In this document: positions 21,888 to 27,858 of the stretch, piece by piece
Layout of the letters: each line of letters begins with the position of its first letter
Position numbering within the stretch: the stretch's first letter is position 1
Source: a virus
DNA: 39,161 nucleotides
Virus record (IMG/VR): IMGVR_UViG_3300047276_000328
Coordinates: 1-39,161 of that record
Reading direction: 5' to 3' (one strand)
Position numbers and translations under genes: made by a program
Notes under the pieces: generated by a model
What the model was told of the DNA's origin: nothing
Seen by the model: the letters and a program-made list of their open reading frames with translations, nothing else
Database searches by the model: none

Positions 21888-22060
21888 TGATTGCGAACAC
21901 ATACGTTAGTGACGCAGAACACACCAGAATAATGTTGTTCTTCATCATCACATCTGTCACAATGCTTGTAGCAATACCAGTTGCCGAGCATTACAGAATG
22001 AAATTACGCCACCATAAAATGCGTAACCATCCATCCATGCGAAATAGAAAGGACAAATAA
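21887..22060 (+). CDS. 57-aa single-pass membrane protein
   Basis: ATG at 21887 overlaps the preceding stop. Residues about 15-33 (IMLFFIITSVTMLVAIPVA) form one clear transmembrane helix. The C-terminus is basic (HYRMKLRHHKMRNH...RNRKDK), so an N-out/C-in orientation is predicted. An early-expressed membrane peptide could act in superinfection exclusion or alter the host membrane; this is inference. No homologue was recognised. Confidence 0.65.
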   Translation: MIANTYVSDAEHTRIMLFFIITSVTMLVAIPVAEHYRMKLRHHKMRNHPSMRNRKDK

Positions 22061-22061
22061 C

Positions 22062-22364
22062 ATGGACACAACAACAAAAAATATGTGGGATTTTCTCGAA
22101 GAAGAAGATTGCACAGCACCAGAAACACGAGAACTATTCCAATGGTCACTCAACTACGACCACCCAGACAGACCGTTCAATCTGTTCTGTGACATCATTG
22201 GATACAGCGAGGAACACTACGGTACTCGGATGTGGTCAGGCAAGTTTGCCAGTACCATTGGATATGTCGAGGCAGGCTATCTGGCTGACGCACTCAACGA
22301 ATGGGCAGACCGACCACAGCAGGTAGAGAATTGGATTACCGAACTCATGAGCACCGAGGACTAG
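22062..22364 (+). CDS. Acidic early protein, unknown
   Basis: A 100-residue protein starting MDTTTKNMWDFLEEEDCTAP. It contains NLFCDIIGYSEEHYGTRMW, then TIGYVEAGYLADALNEWADRPQQVENWI. It is strongly acidic and predicted helical. The IGYSxEx(Y/F)G and ALNEWADRPQxVENWI motifs look conserved for a phage family, but I know of no function. AGAAAGGACAAATAAC lies before the ATG. Confidence 0.75.
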   Translation: MDTTTKNMWDFLEEEDCTAPETRELFQWSLNYDHPDRPFNLFCDIIGYSEEHYGTRMWSGKFASTIGYVEAGYLADALNEWADRPQQVENWITELMSTED

Positions 22365-22366
22365 CC

Positions 22367-22630
22367 ATGAACAAGACATACGAAATCGAATACCATATCG
22401 AAGGATACGTCCCAGTACAACGAGAAGTAGTCACAGTAGATGGACGTTCAATGCGACAGAACAGACTGCCTGTCTGCCTTATCGAATACGCACAGCGCAT
22501 ATCGAAAGGCTACGGGGCATACAGGTTCCGTATCCATGACTACCTACCGCCACACATCTCAGGCGCAGGCGTCACGCTAGGTGTAGCACGACTCGCATAC
22601 GAAGAAGAACTACCAGATGCTCCGAAGTAA
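22367..22630 (+). CDS. Small early protein, unknown
   Basis: An 87-residue protein from the ATG at 22367, two bases after the previous stop; an upstream out-of-operon start is rejected. It begins MNKTYEIEYHIEGYVPVQRE and includes LPVCLIEYAQRISKGYGAYRFRIHDYLPP. It is probably beta-rich. No ribosome binding site is obvious, so translation may be coupled to the upstream gene. It overlaps the last early gene by 14 nt. No family was recognised. Confidence 0.65.
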   Translation: MNKTYEIEYHIEGYVPVQREVVTVDGRSMRQNRLPVCLIEYAQRISKGYGAYRFRIHDYLPPHISGAGVTLGVARLAYEEELPDAPK

Positions 22631-22868
22631 ATACATCTCGGCACTCACAGCAACCATCAAACAAAAAACACAAGCAACAAGCGAGTGTTACATCATCCGC
22701 AAAAAGCACAGCACCAAACCAAAGTATTACGCAATGGACTGGGGTGACTACCGTTGGGTGACAGACATCAACGAGGCTATGCACTTTCGTTCCATGCAAG
22801 AAATCAACACAGAACTAGACGCCACAATGGTCAGATACGAAGCGTACTTTGAGATAGTCAAACTATAG
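22617..22868 (+). CDS. Last gene of the early block, unknown
   Basis: An 83-residue basic protein, MLRSKYISALTATIKQKTQA, with ECYIIRKKHSTKPKYYAMDWGDYRWV and AMHFRSMQEINTELDATM. It is basic in its first half, unlike the acidic genes before it. It ends 12 nt before the bidirectional terminator. Its start lies inside the preceding gene. No function was recognised. Confidence 0.65.
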   Translation: MLRSKYISALTATIKQKTQATSECYIIRKKHSTKPKYYAMDWGDYRWVTDINEAMHFRSMQEINTELDATMVRYEAYFEIVKL

Positions 22869-22880
22869 CCTGCCACACAG

Positions 22881-22922
22881 ATAACCCCATGCTCGTCCCC
22901 TTTTCTCCGAGTGTGGGGTTAT
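22881..22922. terminator. Bidirectional terminator between converging blocks
   Basis: ATAACCCCA (22881-22889) pairs perfectly with TGGGGTTAT (22914-22922), and inner CTCG/CGAG can extend the stem. The plus side is followed by TTTG. It ends the rightward early block and the leftward recombination/WhiB operon, whose stop codon lies inside the stem. Confidence 0.75.
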
Positions 22923-23191
22923 TTGCGTATCTGAATAACAACAGGTTGTTTGTCTAGCAGATAGCGTTGGCGTGGTGTTTTGCCACCAAACATTCCGAAC
23001 CTATCTCGCTTACCTTTCTCGAACTCCATCGCATAATCCAAGCATTGCTGACTGACATTGCATTTCTCACAGAACTGGAGAGCCTGATTGTAGACAGACT
23101 CTTGACCCCCTGGGTTATCTGGGAAAAAGATTTCGTTAGGCACTCCTCGACACGCTGCTTTTTCTTGCCAGTCTGGACGTTCGAGTATCAT
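22919..23191 (-). CDS. WhiB-family Fe-S regulator
   Basis: A 90-residue protein with the WhiB signature: Cys14, Cys41, Cys44 and Cys50 in a C...CxxCx5C arrangement, and a G(M)FGG loop (residues 66-70) before a basic C-terminal segment (TPRQRY). WhiB proteins are found only in actinobacteria and their phages. They bind a 4Fe-4S cluster and act with the primary sigma factor. Phage versions such as WhiBTM4 repress host whiB2 and affect division and superinfection. Here it is the last gene of the leftward operon, with its start overlapping the upstream stop. Confidence 0.9.
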   Translation of the reverse strand: MILERPDWQEKAACRGVPNEIFFPDNPGGQESVYNQALQFCEKCNVSQQCLDYAMEFEKGKRDRFGMFGGKTPRQRYLLDKQPVVIQIRK

Positions 23192-23376
23192 TTCTTCCGC
23201 TTTCTTTTGGATTGTTGAGCGTCCTGCCTCGCTCGTGTTGTTTTATTTGTGTGGCATATACATGGGCAGGAGTCATGTACAGATTGTGGGTAGGTTGTGA
23301 TTGCTCGTAGCACTGTTCCGCAGTGTGTACAGTCGGGATGTGCCCGAGGGAAATCCAATAGGTCTACTGTCTCCAT
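23188..23376 (-). CDS. Small Cys-rich zinc-binding candidate
   Basis: A 62-residue protein, METVDLLDFPRAHPDCTHCG, then DSCPCICHTNKTTRARQDAQ, with a Lys/Arg tail KRKRKK. CTHC and CPCIC with a nearby His could hold zinc. The basic tail suggests nucleic-acid contact. It overlaps the upstream gene by 13 nt and WhiB by 4 nt. No named family was recognised. Confidence 0.65.
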   Translation of the reverse strand: METVDLLDFPRAHPDCTHCGTVLRAITTYPQSVHDSCPCICHTNKTTRARQDAQQSKRKRKK

Positions 23377-23573
23377 ATGGGGACGTTGGGTTCTACTGCA
23401 TCCATTTGTTCTTCCGACTCATACAAGCGCAGGATGTGCATACATGGGTCTTCACCATCGTCCCAGAGTTGGGTTTCATAATCAGACATTGGTATGCCGT
23501 CATGGGTTGAACAGACAGGCACACTGCAAAATCCGTGTTCTCTACCTATGGATATCCAAGTGTTGAAATCCAT
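23364..23573 (-). CDS. Conserved actinophage-type small protein (FCSVPVCSTHDG)
   Basis: A 69-residue protein using the ATG at 23573, which overlaps the stop of the tiny membrane gene (TAATG). A longer upstream frame is rejected because of this coupling. It starts MDFNTWISIGREHGFCSVPV and contains CSTHDGIPMSDYETQLWDDGEDPCMHILRL. The GF/YC...CxTHDGxPM...EDxCxxxxR pattern is one I recall as frequent in actinobacterial phages, function unknown. Three cysteines plus His could bind a metal. Confidence 0.75.
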   Translation of the reverse strand: MDFNTWISIGREHGFCSVPVCSTHDGIPMSDYETQLWDDGEDPCMHILRLYESEEQMDAVEPNVPIWRQ

Positions 23574-23656
23574 TAGTACCCTGTCAGTTTGTTGAAAAGT
23601 TTGCCGAGTCCGAAGCCTACGCCTGCTGCGATAATCATATAGATGATGGTCTGCAT
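23573..23656 (-). CDS. 27-aa membrane miniprotein
   Basis: ATG at 23656 overlaps the SSB stop (TAATG), and its own stop overlaps the next start (TAATG). The product begins MQTIIYMIIAAGVGFGLGKL and ends FNKLTGY, one glycine-rich transmembrane helix. The double coupling argues that it is translated. It could be a small lysis or membrane modulator; this is unproven. Confidence 0.6.
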   Translation of the reverse strand: MQTIIYMIIAAGVGFGLGKLFNKLTGY

Positions 23657-24057
23657 TAGAACGGTTCCTCATCATTGAACGCTGGCATAGCCTTGCCTAC
23701 TAGCCCTGTCTGTGCGACAGTCTTGCCTGTCTGGTCTGCTACCCATGCGTTCCAACGGCATGACGCACCCACTTCATCTGCGATAAGTTTCGTGGACTTA
23801 CGCTTCTCACCATCTTTGGTGGTGAACTCCTCTTGTTCGAGTCGTCCTGTGATGATGACGGATGTTCCTTTGCTGATGGTGTTCGCTACGTTTTCTGCAA
23901 GTTTGCCGAACACGATAATGTTCCACCATGTTGTTTTCTTTTTGTCGTCTTTGCCGTAGTTGTCTGCCACACTGAATGTGAGGACAGCGTTTTGGCTGGC
24001 GGAGAACCTGAGTTCTGGTTCTTGTCCGACTGTGCCGTGAATAGTTACTGTATTCAT
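23656..24057 (-). CDS. ssb: Single-stranded DNA-binding protein
   Basis: A 133-residue OB-fold SSB. The start MNTVTIHGTVGQEPELRFSA, the central WWNIIVFGKLAENVANTISKG and the VIITGRLEQEEFTTKDGEKR strand pair are typical. The C-terminus ends in an acidic tip, DEEPF, used for protein contacts. It protects single-stranded DNA during replication and recombination and would work with the exonuclease and annealing protein upstream in the same operon. It is coupled to the 27-aa gene. Confidence 0.93.
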   Translation of the reverse strand: MNTVTIHGTVGQEPELRFSASQNAVLTFSVADNYGKDDKKKTTWWNIIVFGKLAENVANTISKGTSVIITGRLEQEEFTTKDGEKRKSTKLIADEVGASCRWNAWVADQTGKTVAQTGLVGKAMPAFNDEEPF

Positions 24058-24058
24058 T

Positions 24059-24220
24059 TTATTTTTCTTCCTTTTTTGGTTGGAGATTTATCATTCTGTT
24101 TGCTTTTTTACGGCATGGGTGTGTCGGGGGTTCAACGGGTTGCACAAATGTGGTGACTGATACCTTGCATGAGGGGCAGTGCCACTGTTGGCGTGTTGAC
24201 ATTCCTTTCATCGGGTTCAT
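24059..24220 (-). CDS. 53-aa zinc-binding miniprotein
   Basis: ATG at 24220 with AAGGATGCTAGG upstream. It encodes MNPMKGMSTRQQWHCPSCKV, then SVTTFVQPVEPPTHPCRKKA, and a Lys-rich end. WHCPSC plus HPC gives a zinc-knuckle layout often seen in small phage proteins. It lies between the lysozyme-like gene and SSB, ending one base before the SSB ATG. Confidence 0.65.
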   Translation of the reverse strand: MNPMKGMSTRQQWHCPSCKVSVTTFVQPVEPPTHPCRKKANRMINLQPKKEEK

Positions 24221-24238
24221 CCTAGCATCCTTGTGTGT

Positions 24239-24709
24239 TTATCTTGTACCTGAACGGGAACCAGATGTTCCTTGCCAGTTGGACAGTCCTTTGCCTTTGT
24301 TGTATAGCCTGGCTGCGACTTTGAGATTACACTCTGGGTCTTGCAGGACGAACATTCTACCTAGTTTTGTTTTGCATACCTGTGCAGTAAGGGTTTTGTG
24401 TTGCGAGTTGATTTGCAGCAACCCGATGTCGTAGGACTTGACGGCTTTGCAGTGGCGGTAGGTACGGGCGTGGGATAGTTTGCAGTCGAGGTGGCTTTTG
24501 CCTTTGTGGTAGTTCCATCCTATGGCACGGCTCACACACTTTGACTCTCTTGCCATGATTGGCGCAAAGATACGGACGGGTAGACCGTGTTTGCGTAGGA
24601 GTTTGTGGTATTTGGGGCAGGGGTATTTGCTTGCTGCTTCCACGGGGGTTGCTAGTGGTGCTGCGAGGGGGGTGAGTGTGATGGCTAATGCCAATATGAT
24701 TTTTCGCAT
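24239..24709 (-). CDS. Secreted lysozyme/transglycosylase-like enzyme
   Basis: A 156-residue protein with a Sec signal peptide (MRKIILALAITLTPLAAPLA, cleavage expected near VEA-A, residues 24-26). The mature part has the SLT/lysozyme-fold pattern: catalytic-type Glu55 in MARESKC, DIGLLQINSQH about residue 95, and NLKVAARLYNKGKGLSNW. Eight cysteines suggest disulphides outside the cytoplasm. It would cut peptidoglycan glycan strands. AAGGAGG lies just before the ATG. It sits far from the M15 endolysin, in the recombination operon, so it may serve entry, superinfection control or lysis. Confidence 0.8.
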   Translation of the reverse strand: MRKIILALAITLTPLAAPLATPVEAASKYPCPKYHKLLRKHGLPVRIFAPIMARESKCVSRAIGWNYHKGKSHLDCKLSHARTYRHCKAVKSYDIGLLQINSQHKTLTAQVCKTKLGRMFVLQDPECNLKVAARLYNKGKGLSNWQGTSGSRSGTR

Positions 24710-24758
24710 AGTGCCTCCTTGGGGTTGGCTCTGCGTCCTCTTTCTCAGTTAGGACAGT

Positions 24759-25172
24759 CTAGTCGTATAGTTCGTTGGTTAGCAAGTCTTGGACGTGCTG
24801 TGGGTAGAGGAGGAATCCTCGTGCTGGGTTGTCTGAGTTGGGGGCGAAGTCTCGTTTTTCTAGGGTGTGGTAGTTGTGTTTGAGATAGTTCTTTAACCGT
24901 TGTACGCTTACGATGACGAAAGCATCTGGTGCGAACCGATATGCCCACCATTTAGCGGTAGTCACGTTGATTCCAGAGTGCTTCCAGTCGCCTCCTGCGG
25001 GCTTCTGCTGCGTCTCAACAGCCATCCTGCCGTTACGATACCTGTCTGCCTTTACCTCGACTGTGCCGTCGTTGAAAGCAGTGAAGAAATCTATAAGGTT
25101 CTGCTCGCCCTCATGCCCATAGGCTAGGTCAGTTTTGAAATCGAACTTAGGTTCGTAGCCGTTTATCTTCAT
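24759..25172 (-). CDS. PD-(D/E)XK nuclease superfamily candidate
   Basis: A 137-residue protein. Asp15/Glu23 in the first helix region, Glu39-Val-Lys41 (TVEVKADRYRNGRMAVE) and Glu53 give the D/E...ExK pattern of small phage nucleases. KHSGINVTTAKWWAYRF and DAFVIVSVQRLKNYL follow, as in family members that bind DNA as dimers. It may be a Holliday-junction-type or end-trimming nuclease of the recombination set. AAGG lies upstream of the ATG at 25172. Confidence 0.7.
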   Translation of the reverse strand: MKINGYEPKFDFKTDLAYGHEGEQNLIDFFTAFNDGTVEVKADRYRNGRMAVETQQKPAGGDWKHSGINVTTAKWWAYRFAPDAFVIVSVQRLKNYLKHNYHTLEKRDFAPNSDNPARGFLLYPQHVQDLLTNELYD

Positions 25173-25184
25173 GTTAGGTACGCC

Positions 25185-25253
25185 TTACAAATGTTCATCC
25201 AGTAGATACAAGATTCCGAGAACAGACAGGATGACCAGCCCTAATCGGAACAT
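25185..25253 (-). CDS. 22-aa hydrophobic leader-like peptide
   Basis: ATG at 25253 overlaps the end of the 97-aa gene. The product MFRLGLVILSVLGILYLLDE plus HL is one transmembrane helix. It fills the gap between two genes exactly, which favours translation, but no ribosome binding site is clear. It is a tentative gene. Confidence 0.4.
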   Translation of the reverse strand: MFRLGLVILSVLGILYLLDEHL

Positions 25254-25534
25254 GGATACAACCATCGCTTCTTATTGTGGTCAGCCCATGTACGGTACGC
25301 CTCGTTCACCCACAGAGGGGCGGTGTCCTCCTCAGTGGACAAAGCGACAGCATGAGCCAGCCGTGATGCCATCTTGTTCAACGTGTCAATCTCGAGAAGC
25401 AACTTATGCAGTTCCTCCTTCGTACGATACAACGTGAAATGCACATCCTCATCCTGAATCTCTTTCAGATATTTCTCAATCTGTTTCTGCAAGCCTTCAA
25501 GCGTTGCAAGTTTCTGTTCAATAGTTCTACTCAT
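25241..25534 (-). CDS. Helical hypothetical protein
   Basis: A 97-residue protein from the ATG at 25534, preceded by AGAAGGAAAAGAAA. Residues 1-65 are almost wholly helical and charged (MSRTIEQKLATLEGLQKQIE, KEELHKLLLEIDTLNKMASR), a likely coiled coil. The C-terminus has aromatic residues (WVNEAYRTWADHNKKRWLYP). It is not recognised. A longer frame upstream is rejected because the 50-aa gene ends there. Confidence 0.7.
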   Translation of the reverse strand: MSRTIEQKLATLEGLQKQIEKYLKEIQDEDVHFTLYRTKEELHKLLLEIDTLNKMASRLAHAVALSTEEDTAPLWVNEAYRTWADHNKKRWLYPCSD

Positions 25535-25679
25535 TTTCTTTTCCTTCTGGATGAATAAAAGTGGTGTAAATAATTGATGGCTTAGGCAAATCAAGGCTTC
25601 TAATATTCCAATACAACTGTGCGTATTGTTCTGCGCTCAATGAATAAAACTCATCAGCAAATCCCCATTCGTCACTCAT
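25527..25679 (-). CDS. 50-aa hypothetical protein
   Basis: ATG at 25679 overlaps the preceding stop (ATGA), and the TAG at 25527 overlaps the next start by 8 nt. It encodes MSDEWGFADEFYSLSAEQYA, then QLYWNIRSLDLPKPSIIYTT. It is acidic and aromatic-rich. Tight packing on both sides supports it; the function is unknown. Confidence 0.6.
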   Translation of the reverse strand: MSDEWGFADEFYSLSAEQYAQLYWNIRSLDLPKPSIIYTTFIHPEGKENE

Positions 25680-26038
25680 CTTTTTCCATACTCGCTTCTA
25701 ATAGTTTCTTCTAGTCCCGCTTCTCGTGCCTGGTCTTGGTTGGTTGGTGATACACAATCCCAACAGGTTCTCTTTCCCCAGTTCGGACAGGTTGATATAT
25801 GAACAGCGAACTCTGCCCAACGGTCACGGTCTGCCATAAGTTCTTCTATGACCCCAGCGGAATCACCATACGGAACCATCGCAACATTACGCATAATGTT
25901 TGCCTTCAATGATTGCTTATAAAGTTCTGCTCGTAGGCGTTCAATCTCATCAGCGGCATCATCCAACAGTTGCGCCGTAAAGATTGGCTTCGGGTCTACA
26001 ACAATCGCCCGTAGTCGGGTCACAATGTCATCAGTCAT
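25676..26038 (-). CDS. MTDDIV-family protein (120 aa)
   Basis: Starts MTDDIVTRLRAIVVDPKPIF, followed by QLLDDAADEIERLRAELYKQ, a helical module shared with the two other N-terminal MTDDIVTRLR genes next to it. The rest has VIEELMADRDRWAEFAVHIS and CPNWGKRTCWDC (cysteines that could bind zinc). It was probably made by local duplication. TAATG overlaps the upstream paralogue. The function is unknown; similar MxDDIVxRLR...AADEIERLR proteins are common phage accessory genes. Confidence 0.75.
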   Translation of the reverse strand: MTDDIVTRLRAIVVDPKPIFTAQLLDDAADEIERLRAELYKQSLKANIMRNVAMVPYGDSAGVIEELMADRDRWAEFAVHISTCPNWGKRTCWDCVSPTNQDQAREAGLEETIRSEYGKR

Positions 26039-26223
26039 TACTTTTTACCCAGCATTTGTATCCACGCCCTAAGCGCATCTTGCGATGCTTGCAATTCTTC
26101 TCGTAGGCGTTCAATCTCATCGGCTGCCCATATTAAGTCATCTTCAGTTATGTCTGAATCGTCCCAGGTGTCTGTTTGAGAATGTACAATCTTTCGGAGT
26201 CGGGTCACAATGTCGTCAGTCAT
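26038..26223 (-). CDS. MTDDIV-family protein (61 aa)
   Basis: MTDDIVTRLRKIVHSQTDTW, then DDLIWAADEIERLREELQAS. It is a short paralogue of the following gene with the same start and the same AADEIERLRxEL helix, truncated before the Cys-rich part. It is preceded by the repeated initiation sequence at 26224-26238 (TAGGAA-type ribosome binding site). Function unknown. Confidence 0.72.
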   Translation of the reverse strand: MTDDIVTRLRKIVHSQTDTWDDSDITEDDLIWAADEIERLREELQASQDALRAWIQMLGKK

Positions 26224-26238
26224 GTCGGGTTCCTATCT
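26224..26238 (-). repeat. Repeated translation-initiation sequence, copy 1
   Basis: GTCGGGTTCCTATCT on the plus strand. On the minus strand it reads AGATAGGAACCCGAC immediately before ATGACTGA. The same 15-mer recurs at 26412-26426 and 26619-26633, each time directly upstream of an ATGACTGA start. It contains TAGGAA as ribosome binding site. Confidence 0.75.
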
Positions 26239-26243
26239 GTTGT

Positions 26244-26411
26244 TTAATTAAAACGCTTAAAAATTATTGGCTCGCCAGAATCAAAAATGTTGCAACTTTC
26301 TAACACTATGTATCTCATTTGCCAATGAAACTCTGCATGAGCCGTTATGTCTGCATGTGTAGCGAGCACTTCCATGTCGCACAAACCACACTTCACAATG
26401 TCATCAGTCAT
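26244..26411 (-). CDS. 55-aa MTDDIV-start protein with C2H2-like zinc finger
   Basis: Encodes MTDDIVKCGLCDMEVLATHA, then DITAHAEFHWQMRYIVLESC. The first six residues are those of the MTDDIV family. The rest is different: CGLC followed by His residues (H19, H25, H29) in a C2H2 zinc-finger-like layout. This looks like a duplicated start joined to another small gene. It is preceded by repeat copy 2. Confidence 0.65.
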   Translation of the reverse strand: MTDDIVKCGLCDMEVLATHADITAHAEFHWQMRYIVLESCNIFDSGEPIIFKRFN

Positions 26412-26426
26412 GTCGGGTTCCTATCT
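26412..26426 (-). repeat. Repeated translation-initiation sequence, copy 2
   Basis: The second exact copy of GTCGGGTTCCTATCT, just upstream of the ATGACTGA start at 26411. Flanking bases beyond the 15-mer differ partly from copies 1 and 3 (CTATCTATG versus CTATCTGTT). Confidence 0.75.
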
Positions 26427-26618
26427 ATGTTTAAATGCGCTTGTTGGGTTAGCAATATCTAATTGTTTTTCCATGCCATCACAAACCTCAATGAGTTCAT
26501 TCAGCGACATCCACAAAGGATGCGGCGACTCTAATGAAGTTTCGGCGGTTTCTAATACCTCACGAACAACTCGGTAAGCGTGTTCGTACCGTTGTTTAAG
26601 TTTTTCAACTTCAGTCAT
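26421..26618 (-). CDS. Small helical protein (MTEVEKLKQ)
   Basis: A 65-residue protein, MTEVEKLKQRYEHAYRVVRE, then VLETAETSLESPHPLWMSLN and ELIEVCDGMEKQLDIANPTS. It is helical and charged. Its initiation region is repeat copy 3. The start overlaps the preceding gene's stop (ATGA). The similar start sequence ATGACTGA suggests only the initiation module was copied, since the protein differs from the MTDDIV family. Confidence 0.7.
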   Translation of the reverse strand: MTEVEKLKQRYEHAYRVVREVLETAETSLESPHPLWMSLNELIEVCDGMEKQLDIANPTSAFKHR

Positions 26619-26791
26619 GTCGGGTTCCTATCTGTTGTTGGGTATCGACCTTCGTAAAGGTCTAGTTTTTCTCGTAAGTATTTAATCTCATCGGCTGCAT
26701 TACGCATCCAATCACTTTGGTCATGTTCAATGTCATCATCATCAAAGGCATTAGCCAGTTCCCGTAGTCGGGTCACAATGTCGTCAGTCAT
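26615..26791 (-). CDS. MTDDIV-family protein (58 aa)
   Basis: ATG at 26791. It encodes MTDDIVTRLRELANAFDDDD, then WMRNAADEIKYLREKLDLYE, ending TTDRNPT. It shares start and helix with the 26038 and 25676 genes. Its last codons run through repeat copy 3, so the initiation repeat of the next gene is also coding here. Function unknown. Confidence 0.7.
   Translation of the reverse strand: MTDDIVTRLRELANAFDDDDIEHDQSDWMRNAADEIKYLREKLDLYEGRYPTTDRNPT
26619..26633 (-). repeat. Repeated translation-initiation sequence, copy 3
   Basis: The third exact copy of GTCGGGTTCCTATCT, upstream of the ATG at 26618 and inside the 3' end of the 58-aa gene, where it encodes part of TDRNPT. Confidence 0.75.
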
Positions 26792-26873
26792 CCTTAAACC
26801 CCTTCCAAATTACAAGCAACAAAGGACTAGTCATAATTGCAAGTATCAAAACTATTGCTGTGTTGTCATCCAT
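26784..26873 (-). CDS. 29-aa membrane miniprotein
   Basis: ATG at 26873 overlaps the preceding stop (TGATG); its stop overlaps the next start by 8 nt. The product MDDNTAIVLILAIMTSPLLL followed by VIWKGFKDD has one transmembrane helix with an acidic N-terminus. Coupling on both sides supports translation. The role is unknown. Confidence 0.55.
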   Translation of the reverse strand: MDDNTAIVLILAIMTSPLLLVIWKGFKDD

Positions 26874-27052
26874 CACAACTCCTTCTGGTTGTCATACTCA
26901 GCCTGTGCATACTCAGCCTTGCCAAGTTCACGAGCCAACATCTCCGCAGTCTTACGCCAACGGTCACGGTCAGAAGTCATCCAATCCAACGAACGCTGCA
27001 AGTCACGACTCATATCCCATGCTGTATCCACATGAACCCAATCGGTAGCCAT
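26873..27052 (-). CDS. 59-aa charged hypothetical protein
   Basis: ATG at 27052 overlaps the nuclease stop (ATGA). It encodes MATDWVHVDTAWDMSRDLQR, then DRDRWRKTAEMLARELGKAE, a charged helix. The DRDRWRK...L stretch resembles the DRDRWAEF segment of the 25676 gene, so the two may share a module. Function unknown. Confidence 0.65.
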   Translation of the reverse strand: MATDWVHVDTAWDMSRDLQRSLDWMTSDRDRWRKTAEMLARELGKAEYAQAEYDNQKEL

Positions 27053-27387
27053 CAGTACCCTGCCTTCTTCAAAAGTTTCAACATATCCGCAAAGCGCATC
27101 ATGGCGTACTGCTCGCCACCAGTAGCATGACCCTGGCGTTTCACAACCAGCACACCGAAATCCGCTTCAGCGTTGATACGTTCTTGCTCTGTCTCCTGCA
27201 ACCAGCCAGACAACTCATGTCGTTTCGCTGCTTTACATTCAAACACCAAAGGAACACCAGCATTGATGTCACCCTTATCAAGATTGCCATGCAATGCACG
27301 ACGTTCAGCCATAGGGAACCCGTTGTCCCTCATGTATCGGGCAATCAAAGTTTCGAATGAAGTTCCTTTAGAACGGTTCTTTGACAT
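27052..27387 (-). CDS. Holliday-junction-resolvase-like PD-(D/E)XK nuclease
   Basis: A 111-residue protein of the archaeal Hjc/RecU-like nuclease pattern: KGTSFETLIARYMRD with Glu12, GDINAG with Asp40, and FECKAAKR with Glu50-Cys-Lys52. GVLVVKRQGHATGGEQYAMM follows. Members cut branched DNA or act as small restriction-like nucleases. It is coupled downstream to the 59-aa gene and overlaps the RHH gene by 20 nt. It probably resolves packaging or recombination intermediates. Confidence 0.75.
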   Translation of the reverse strand: MSKNRSKGTSFETLIARYMRDNGFPMAERRALHGNLDKGDINAGVPLVFECKAAKRHELSGWLQETEQERINAEADFGVLVVKRQGHATGGEQYAMMRFADMLKLLKKAGY

Positions 27388-27553
27388 TATCGTACGCCTC
27401 CTGTACTAACTGTCTCAACAACACAGACTTCGACACCTTGCGGTCAATGCAGAGTGTTTCAATCTGTTGCATCTGTCGTGCTGTCACCCTCACCCCGAGA
27501 AAACGAGTGGAGATAGCCTCTCCCTGTGGGTCTACTGTTCTTTTCGCAGGCAT
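27368..27553 (-). CDS. Ribbon-helix-helix-type DNA-binding protein candidate
   Basis: A 61-residue protein, MPAKRTVDPQGEAISTRFLG, then VRVTARQMQQIETLCIDRKV and SKSVLLRQLVQEAYDNVKEP. A beta strand (TRFLGVRVT) is followed by two helices with SKSVLLRQLV, as in Arc/MetJ/CopG-type regulators. It could autoregulate the recombination operon. Start and upstream stop overlap (TAATG). Confidence 0.65.
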   Translation of the reverse strand: MPAKRTVDPQGEAISTRFLGVRVTARQMQQIETLCIDRKVSKSVLLRQLVQEAYDNVKEPF

Positions 27554-27858
27554 TACTGCTCCCTTTCTTTTGTTGTAGGTACTTCTTTATTTCCGTAGGT
27601 GTATCGAACTGCGAACTCTAAACAATCTGTCGAACAGAAATGTTTGATTTGTTCTTCCCAGATTTTGCGTCGCTTATTCCACACTTCTTTTGATACTGCT
27701 AACCAACCGACAGGGCTGGTACGTTCAGGTTCGTTCTCTTCCTCGTCTCCATCTACAAGGTCTTTGAAGATGAAAGCGAGACGTCCATAACGTGAGTACG
27801 AATCAGGTGTGAACTCCATGTTGCCACAGTTGTCACACTTGACTGCTTCACCTTTCAT
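27553..27858 (-). CDS. Zinc-binding hypothetical protein
   Basis: A 101-residue protein starting MKGEAVKCDNCGNMEFTPDS. CDNC near residue 8 and CSTDC near residue 76 (KHFCSTDCLEFAVRY) form a likely zinc site. The centre has an acidic loop DGDEEENEPE and VGWLAVSKEVWNKRRKIW. It is placed between the annealing protein and the RHH gene with overlapping starts, so probably part of DNA metabolism. Function unknown. Confidence 0.7.
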   Translation of the reverse strand: MKGEAVKCDNCGNMEFTPDSYSRYGRLAFIFKDLVDGDEEENEPERTSPVGWLAVSKEVWNKRRKIWEEQIKHFCSTDCLEFAVRYTYGNKEVPTTKEREQ

